Shown here piece by piece: positions 58,737 through 64,000 of a stretch of 64,000 nucleotides of DNA. Position 1 is the first letter of the stretch. Each line of letters begins with the position of its first letter. The translations under genes and the position numbers were made by a program. The stretch is from Ornithinimicrobium sp. INDO-MA30-4 (GTDB lineage: Bacteria > Actinomycetota > Actinomycetes > Actinomycetales > Dermatophilaceae). The notes under the pieces are model-generated. The model ran no database searches, was not told where the DNA came from, and was given only the letters and a program-made list of their open reading frames with translations. Location of the stretch: contig NZ_CP091056.1 of the NCBI RefSeq assembly GCF_021535045.1, positions 868,001 to 932,000 of the forward strand, given 5' to 3'.

Positions 58737-59431
58737 GTGCGCGTAGCAGTTATTGGTGCCGGCAGTGTGGGCCGTTCAATCTCGCGAGAGTTAATCCACA
58801 ACGGACACGACGTCCTGATCATCGACGAAGAGCCAGATCCTGACCAGACCTCTCGGGTGCCAGCCGCTGAGTGGTTGTTGGGCGATGCCTGCGAGTTGAG
58901 CACCTTGGCCGAAGCCAACCTCGAGTCGTATGACCACGTGGTCTGCGCAACCGGTGACGACAAGGTCAACTTGGTGGTGTCGTTCTTGGCAAAGACCGAG
59001 TTCGCCGTCACGCGCACGGTGGCCCGCGTCAACAACCCCCGTAACGAGTGGCTGTTCAATGACTCGTGGGGCGTCGATGTTGCGGTCTCGACTCCCGGCT
59101 GATGACAGCACTGGTCGAAGAGGCCGTGTCGGTTGGCGATTTGGTGCGCTTGTTCGAGTTCCAACAGGGCCAGGTCCACATGGTGGAGCTCACTATGCCC
59201 GAATCGAGCCCGTATGTCGGTCGGCGGGTCGGCGATGTCCCGTTGCCCGCGGACACGGCGCTGATGGCCATCCTGCGCGATGGCCGAGCGATGGTGCCTC
59301 AGCCCGACGAGGTGCTCGAAATGGCAGACGAAGTGATCTTTATGTGCCCGCCCGAGGCAGAGACAGAGTTGGCCCTCACGCTTAACCCCGACGCCCATCT
59401 GCGCGACGACAACGAAGAGGACGAGGGTTAG
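58737..59431 (+). CDS. trkA: TrkA-type potassium-transport NAD-binding protein, second copy (CeoC-like, frameshifted)
   Basis: The second RCK protein of the pair has about 231 residues. RVAVIGAGSVGRSISRELIH is the dinucleotide loop and VLIIDEEPDPDQTSRV the acidic strand end. CATGDDKVNLVVSFLAKTEF and ARVNNPRNEWLFNDSWGVDV follow. One indel near 59096 precedes LMTALVEEAVSVGDLVRLFE, and the C-terminal RCK-C lobe runs to an acidic tail (RDDNEEDEG). GGAG lies six bases before the GTG start. The two TrkA proteins probably form a heteromer acting on the same transporter. Its stop overlaps the convergent DUF3159 gene by 4 bases. Confidence 0.88.
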
Positions 59432-60124
59432 GCCTGCTCAGGGCCTTCAACCGGCGTCCGGCCGACGCTCAACATGAAGCCCATAATCGCGATAGCGACG
59501 ATGTAGGCGGGCCAGCCCAGCGCGATCTTGGTGATGCCCAGCCACGCCACCTCCCCAGCCAGATACAGCGGGAGCATGATGACCAGACGCACGGCGAACA
59601 GGCCAACCAAGACCCAGGTCAAGCGGCTACATACCCGCACCAGCCCACGGTCGCGGCGCCATGCGGTCGGCTGCTCGGCAAAGTGGGATCGGCAGCGGCC
59701 ACCAAGAAGCCAATCAAGGGCCAACGCGCCAAGATCGAGACAAGGGCTCCAGCGCCATAGGCCGCGCTGATCAAAATGCCCGGCAGGAACGCATCTTCGG
59801 CGTCGCCACTACGCAACGCGAAAACGCAGCCAGAGCGATGCCGATCACTGACGACAACACATAGCGCAGAGATCCGCCACGAGCCAGACGCAGGCCGATC
59901 AAGATGGCGGTGGCGACGACAGCGCCAATAACGGCGAATTGAACGTCGCTGCGCCAGACCCACAAGACAACAAAGGCAACGGTTGGGAGTGCCGTCTCCA
60001 GCGAGCCATACCAGCCGCCCAGGAGATCGGACAGGCGTGAGCGGATCACGTGCTCGACGCTCTGCTCGACTGTCTGCGCCTGCGGCCCAGGCTCTGGCGG
60101 CCCTGACTGCTCGGGCGTGCTCAC
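59428..60124 (-). CDS. DUF3159 membrane protein (frameshifted)
   Basis: This protein of about 232 residues has five or six hydrophobic helices after a soluble N-terminus (VEQSVEHVIRSRLSDLLGGW). ALPTVAFVVLWVWRSDVQFA, AIIGFVLA-like segments and the family signature GDAEDAFLPGILISAAYGAG are seen. The last helices read VLVGLFAVRLVIMLPLYLAG and IVAIAIMGFMLSVGRTPVEG. Indels lie near 59815 and 59690. DUF3159 is an actinobacterial family, usually next to OB-fold and DUF3710 genes as here. Function unknown. Confidence 0.82.
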
Positions 60125-60126
60125 CC

Positions 60127-60493
60127 TCAGCCTCGTGCCGGTAAGAGGTCGTAGCCAGGGTTGTACATCACCAGGTTGTCGCCGTGTTGAGCAATGCGGC
60201 CAGACACCGTCAGGTATGCGCCGGGCGCGATCCCAGCGATGCTGCGGCGGCCCAGCCAGATCAGTTCGAGAATGGCCGTGCCGTCATGACAACTCAACGC
60301 GCAATTCTGGGCGCTTGCCCGACGGCTGGACAGCCATGCTGTGCACCGTGCCGGTGACCTGGGCAATCTCACCCTCGGTGACGCCACCGATGGGCGAGCA
60401 TCCGGGGCGAGCGCACTCGTAGGCGACCTCGTCAGCCTCGATGAGCGCCTGGTCACGCCCCCAGGAGCTAAAGGCGCGCGTCAGGACGCTCAT
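60127..60493 (-). CDS. OB-fold nucleic-acid-binding domain protein (frameshifted)
   Basis: This protein of about 122 residues has an OB fold. IAQVTGTVHSMAVQPSGKRP opens it and, after an indel near 60290, it continues HDGTAILELIWLGRRSIAGI and GAYLTVSGRIAQHGDNLVMY. The start overlaps the DUF3710 stop by an ATGA junction. Proteins of this type lie in the same place in many actinobacteria and are often described as RecG-like OB-fold proteins, but the nucleic-acid target is unknown. Confidence 0.78.
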
Positions 60494-61187
60494 ACCTGTC
60501 CGGCCGACTGCTGCTTGGCTGCCTGCTTTGCCGCCGCAGCGTCGACCACGGCCTGCGGGGCACGCAACTCCAGTAACTCACGAGGCGGGCGGGGCTCGTC
60601 GCCGCGATCGACGACAACGCTGCGCACGAACGAAAGCACATCGGTCAAGGAGTCATCTTGTCCAGCAGCAGGCCCATTGATCACCACGCGCAAGAACCAA
60701 CGTGGCCCATCAACGCCCATGAAGCGGGCAGGCTGATAGACCACTCGGCCATCGTTGCTGCGGGAGGGCATCCGCGCCTGCAGGGCTGGCCCGAACATGC
60801 CTTCGGTTTCTTCAGCGGAGCCACCGGCCTTAGCCAATCCCTCGACGAGCGCTGCGCGGATTTCGGCCCACAAGCCGCTTGAGCGCGGCGCAGCGAAAGC
60901 CTGCAACTGAACCTTGTTGGGGCCAAGCCCACAGGTCACGCCAACGAGACGCTGCGTTGACTTCTCCACATCGAGACGCAGCTCCATGCCCGAGCGCTGC
61001 GGGATCCGCATCGACCCCAGGTCCAGGAGTCCATCGAGGTCGGGGCGCTCAGCGATGTCAAGGGACCATCCACGGGGCGATGCCAAGCGCGGTCCACACC
61101 AGGCTCGCCGTCGGGGGCAGGCAGGTTTTCCTCGACGTCCGGCTGGACCGGCTCCGAGTTGCGCTGACGCTTGCCAAAAATAGCCAC
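60490..61187 (-). CDS. DUF3710 domain-containing protein (frameshifted)
   Basis: This protein of about 232 residues begins AIFGKRQRNSEPVQPDVEEN with a short charged N-terminus. After an indel near 61060, LDGLLDLGSMRIPQRSGMEL and LVGVTCGLGPNKVQLQAFAA carry the family core. SGLWAEIRAALVEGLAKAGG and FMGVDGPRWFLRVVINGPAA follow. It is an actinobacterial family found between dut and the OB-fold gene. The Ala/Gln-rich C-terminus is low complexity. Function unknown. The GTG start at 61187 follows the dut stop by nine bases, so the genes are probably co-transcribed from the dut promoter. Confidence 0.83.
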
Positions 61188-61196
61188 GTTGTTGCC

Positions 61197-61678
61197 TTAG
61201 TCCTTCGCTGATGGTGATGCAGCAGAAAATCCGCCGCTTGAGCCGTGCCCTGCATCGCCGCGATGGCTGCCAGGCAAGGTTTTCACTTCAATGAACCTCA
61301 CGGAGGGAATGGGTTGCACCAGCAACTGGGCGATGCGATCCCTCGAGTGATGGTGAACGAGTTGTTTTGATCGGTATTGAGCAGACAGACCTTTATCTCT
61401 CCGCGATACCCAGCATCGACTGTGCCTGGTGCGTTGAGCACTGTGATTCCGTGCTTTGCGGCTAATCCCGACCTGGGGTGCAACAGGGCGACGTAGCCAG
61501 CCGGAAGAGCCATTGCCACGCCTGTCCCGATGAGGGCCCTGGCGCCTGGCTCCAGCACTACATCCTGGGCGGCGCACAGGTCGACGCCTGCATCGCCTGG
61601 ATGCGCGTATGCCGGCACCGGCAACTCATTATCAAGTCGCCGCAGCAGCACGGGCACGGGCTGGTTCTGGTCAGTCAC
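61197..61678 (-). CDS. dut: dUTP diphosphatase (frameshifted)
   Basis: Dut hydrolyses dUTP to dUMP and pyrophosphate, keeping uracil out of DNA. All five trimeric dUTPase motifs are visible: [14 protein letters not shown] (1), [13 protein letters not shown] (2), [16 protein letters not shown] (3), [11 protein letters not shown] (4) and [10 protein letters not shown] (5). The single indel near 61340 falls between motifs 3 and 4. The rebuilt length of about 160 residues is normal. The GTG start at 61678 has TAGTCT eight bases upstream. It heads the dut-DUF3710-OB-DUF3159 run. Confidence 0.94.
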
Positions 61679-61686
61679 AACTCACC

Positions 61687-61692
61687 AGACTA
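61687..61692 (-). promoter_or_regulatory. -10 element of dut (leaderless)
   Basis: TAGTCT lies eight bases before the GTG of dut on the minus strand. There is no Shine-Dalgarno sequence. Confidence 0.4.
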
Positions 61693-61701
61693 ACGGTGGT
61701 C

Positions 61702-62001
61702 TCAGGCTGCGCACTCGCTGCAGACCGGCATACCGCCGTCTTCCTTAGCGAGTTGGCTGCGGTGGTGCACCAAGAAGCACTTGGTGCAGGTGAACTCATC
61801 CGATTGACGTGGAAGCACGCGCACCGAGAGCTCTTCGCCGGAAAGGTCTGCACCCGGCAGTTCAAATCCTTCGGCGTGCTCGGTCTCGTCGACATCAACG
61901 CTGCTGCCGCTCTTGTCATTGCGGCGCGCCTTGAGCTCTTCGAGGGAGTCCTCGTTGACGTCATCTTCGGACTTGCGTGGGGCGTCGTAGTCAGTTGCCA
62001 T
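61702..62001 (-). CDS. DUF4193 zinc-ribbon-like protein
   Basis: This intact 99-residue acidic protein has two halves. The first is a charged, probably disordered region (SEDDVNEDSLEELKARRNDK). The second has a CTKC-x22-CSEC pattern (FTCTKCFLVHHRSQLA to PVCSECAA) that should bind zinc. DUF4193 is an actinobacterial family close to dut in many genomes. GGGAGA lies shortly before the ATG at 62001. Function unknown. The 207 bases upstream to the phosphatase stop hold no gene I can recognise. Confidence 0.85.
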   Translation of the reverse strand: MATDYDAPRKSEDDVNEDSLEELKARRNDKSGSSVDVDETEHAEGFELPGADLSGEELSVRVLPRQSDEFTCTKCFLVHHRSQLAKEDGGMPVCSECAA

Positions 62002-62208
62002 GACTGTCTCCCTGTCCTAACTGCTTGTATGTGGATGTGACGGCACAGGGGCCGCCACGTTGGTCTTGGCTTAGCAACGCATTGAAGGCCGGTTTTGTGC
62101 CCACCGTCGCCAATGAATTGAGCGTGCTACCGGATTGCCCCTTCGAGGCTCTCCTGCGCGACACGGGTGTGTTCTATCACGAGTTGGCCCCAACCGCGCA
62201 CTCGGGGC

Positions 62209-63049
62209 CTAGCGAATGATCCGAACGAGCAAGCGATGCAGCGCTGCATGCACTCCCGGAGCCCCAGCAATAGTCATCTCGCGAGAGACAGGTTTAAGCA
62301 AGCCTGACACCACCCCGCCGGCCTCCGAGACGATCACGCAGCCAGCCGCCATGTCCCACGGGTGCAGCCCGCGCTCGTAGTAGGCGTCCAGCCTGCCAGC
62401 CGCGACGGCGCACAGATCCAACGACGCTGCGCCCATCCTCCGCAGGTCACGAACGTTCACGAGCACTTCGCTGGCGATAACTGCCTGACTGCGGCGATCC
62501 TCGACGCTGTAGGAGAAGCCGGTCCCGACCAGTGCCTTCGTCAACGTGTCAGGCTCTTGCACCTGCAAAACGAACCCGTCGTCGATCTGTGCCGTCGCCG
62601 GACGGCTAAGCCTGGCGCCTCCGCCACGGTGGGCGTGGAACACCTCATCAATAATCGGGTTGTACACGGCACCAGCAACGGCCTCCCATTCCCCTGGGGT
62701 CAGCGGATCGCCAGTGACAACGCCGATCGACACCGCGTAGGCAGGCACGTCGTAGAGGTAGTTGACGGTGCCATCAATTGGATCCAGCACCCACGTCAAT
62801 CCAGAGGTTCCAGTGACAGCATCCCCTCTTCACCGAGGATGGCATCGTCTGGGCGCTGCTCACGGATCATGGCGCGGAGCAGTGCTTCGCATTGGGTATC
62901 CATGATCGTGACCACGTCAAGATCGGTTTCTTTTGTTTGGGACACCAAAACTTTGTCCGGTCGCTGATCGCGGACAAAGCGTCCGCCAGCCAGCGCTAAC
63001 TCAAGCGCCAGGGCGTGCAGGTCTTCGAGATTTTCTCACTCAAAGTCAC
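62209..63049 (-). CDS. Inositol monophosphatase family protein, SuhB-like (frameshifted)
   Basis: The metal-site motifs are visible in order: DAILGEEGM, then WVLDPIDGTVNYLYDVPAYA, then GLHPWDMAAGCVIVSEAGGV. Between them are RRMGAASLDLCAVAAGRLDA and GAVYNPIIDEVFHA, as in SuhB/IMPA phosphatases. Mg2+-dependent hydrolysis of inositol-1-phosphate is the default role; in actinobacteria it feeds inositol lipid and mycothiol synthesis. Two indels occur, near 62800 before LDPIDG and in an A-run near 63032. The probable start is GTG at 63049. This is the second phosphatase of the family in the window and the better match to SuhB. Confidence 0.82.
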
Positions 63050-63060
63050 GTTCTTAACGC

Positions 63061-64000
63061 TCAGTCCATTCCGCAACAGGCAGGTTTGGCTGCACGCAGA
63101 TTCGGGCAACAGCCTGGCCGACAAGTGGACGGGCGAGGTTCGGAAATCGGCCAGGCCGGCTTGACGACGTCTTGCCCGCGGGCTTCTGCGGAACGCTCCA
63201 CGGTGAGGTCAATCAGGCCGCTGACGAACTCTGGGTCAATGCCGACGGTGGGCACCCTGACCATGTCCAAGCCCAGTTCATCTGCCGTCTCACGGGCTTC
63301 AGTGTCGAGGTCAAACACCACTTCCATGTGGTCAGAGACAAAGCCGATAGGCGCCACGACAACGTGTTGGACGCCTTGGGAGTGCAACTCCCTCAGGTGG
63401 TCATTGACGTCGGGCTCAAGCCATGGCTGGCTGGGTGGGCCAGATCGCGAGCAGTAGGCGAGCTCGGCAGTGACGGTTTCACCCAAAGTGGCGCTGGCCT
63501 CATCGGCGATCGCGACCGTGAGCGCCTTGTGCTGAGCGCTGTAGAGGTTGCCGTCTTCATCCCCCGGACCCGACGTGTCATCCATCGCGTCCGGAATCGA
63601 GTGCGTCACGCAGACCACGCGAGGCATCACGCCAGTCCGTTCCTTGACCTCGCGAGCCGCCTCAGTGACGAGACGAGTGTTCACTGCGGCAAAGCCTGGG
63701 TGGTTCCAATATTGGCGAATCTTGTGGACGTTCAGGCTGACGTCTTCAAAGGCCAATTCTTCCAAGGCCGCGGCGAGGTCTTCGCGGTATTGGCGGCAGG
63801 AGGAGTAGCACGAGTATGCGCTGGTCGTCACCGCAACCACATTGGTCAGCCCGCCCTGGTGTGCTTCACGCAGCGTGTCGGTGAGGAAAGGCTCGCTGTT
63901 GCGGTTGCCCCACAACAAGGGTGTGCTGATGCCGCGCCGATCCAGCTCTTCGCGCATTGCCTTCAACAACGCACGGTTCTGGTCGTTGATCGGGCTACGG
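63061..64000 (-). CDS. cpfC: Coproporphyrin III ferrochelatase, N-terminus beyond window
   Basis: CpfC inserts Fe2+ into coproporphyrin III, between the CgoX and HemQ steps. The conserved TSAYSCYSSCRQYREDL, HSIPDAMDD with the catalytic His, and QPWLEPDVNDHLRELHSQGV are visible. So is VVAPIGFVSDHMEVVFDLDT with the catalytic Glu. The C-terminus carries CRPGCCPNLRAAKPACCG, a Cys-rich tail like the [2Fe-2S]-binding end of other actinobacterial ferrochelatases. The frame is intact over 313 residues and runs off the window. It stands about 50 kb from hemE-cgoX-hemQ, so the pathway is split between two loci. Confidence 0.93.
   Translation of the reverse strand, partial: RSPINDQNRALLKAMREELDRRGISTPLLWGNRNSEPFLTDTLREAHQGGLTNVVAVTTSAYSCYSSCRQYREDLAAALEELAFEDVSLNVHKIRQYWNHPGFAAVNTRLVTEAAREVKERTGVMPRVVCVTHSIPDAMDDTSGPGDEDGNLYSAQHKALTVAIADEASATLGETVTAELAYCSRSGPPSQPWLEPDVNDHLRELHSQGVQHVVVAPIGFVSDHMEVVFDLDTEARETADELGLDMVRVPTVGIDPEFVSGLIDLTVERSAEARGQDVVKPAWPISEPRPSTCRPGCCPNLRAAKPACCGMD

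Noticed and set aside
62025..62219. A 64-codon plus-strand frame between DUF4193 and the SuhB-like gene
   Set aside because: It overlaps the phosphatase stop, has no recognised domain and no clear ribosome site.
1..64000. Programmed ribosomal frameshifting as the general cause of split genes
   Set aside because: The breaks occur at varied sequences in unrelated housekeeping genes, in both directions, without slippery sites or downstream structures in common.
1..64000. CRISPR arrays, tRNA genes, insertion sequences and prophage genes
   Set aside because: No regularly spaced repeats, cloverleaf-like segments, transposase motifs or phage structural genes were seen on reading both strands.

Overview
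The window looks like a 64 kb piece of a high-GC actinobacterial chromosome. It carries actinobacterial marker families (DUF3000, DUF3159, DUF3710, DUF4193), the coproporphyrin-dependent heme branch (hemE, cgoX, hemQ, cpfC) and two PPK2-type polyphosphate kinases. A Dermatophilaceae/Intrasporangiaceae-like organism would fit, but the sequence alone does not fix the taxon. I see no tRNA, rRNA, CRISPR array, IS element or prophage.

Most conserved genes are broken by single-base indels: about 45 of some 65 genes, including hemE, dxs, acnA, murA and dut. The shift is nearly always one base, and homology resumes at once in another frame. This looks like uncorrected sequencing or assembly error rather than gene decay, so frameshifted genes are annotated here as whole genes with the break noted. 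Their coordinates run from the inferred true start to the inferred true stop.

Layout. 1-9.6 kb: end of glgX, a PPK2 kinase, a RibD-like reductase, a hydrolase, a LigC/PrimC DNA-repair pair, an HTH-DUF3887 regulator with a striking operator, and small stress genes including msrB. 9.6-12.8 kb: hemE-cgoX-hemQ. 12.9-18.1 kb: DUF3000, RNase D, an HTH-MurA fusion, a spermidine-synthase-like protein and a glycerophosphodiesterase. 18.1-36.5 kb: a large cell-surface polysaccharide locus with at least seven glycosyltransferase-like proteins, an ABC exporter, a membrane protein, and five enzymes matching the route from UDP-GlcNAc to a UDP-2,3-diacetamido-2,3-dideoxy-hexuronic acid (WbpA, WbpB, WbpE, WbpD and WbpI types). 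36.5-40.5 kb: a phosphatase and a DavB/DavA lysine-catabolism pair. 41.6-46.3 kb: a sulfonate-type ABC transporter joined to metY. 46.3-51.8 kb: a MerR regulator, a TrmH methyltransferase, dxs, a Gdt1-like exporter and a second PPK2. 51.8-64 kb: a conserved actinobacterial block of acnA, a TrmA-like methyltransferase, an APC permease, two TrkA proteins, DUF3159, an OB-fold protein, DUF3710, dut, DUF4193, an inositol-phosphatase-family gene and cpfC.

Two regulatory themes stand out. Many first genes of transcription units have a TAnnnT-like -10 element ending 6-8 bases before the start codon and no Shine-Dalgarno sequence, which points to widespread leaderless mRNA. Several divergent pairs share intergenic spaces under 50 bases with such an element facing each way. 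The second theme is palindromic operators, upstream of the HTH-DUF3887 gene and upstream of acnA.
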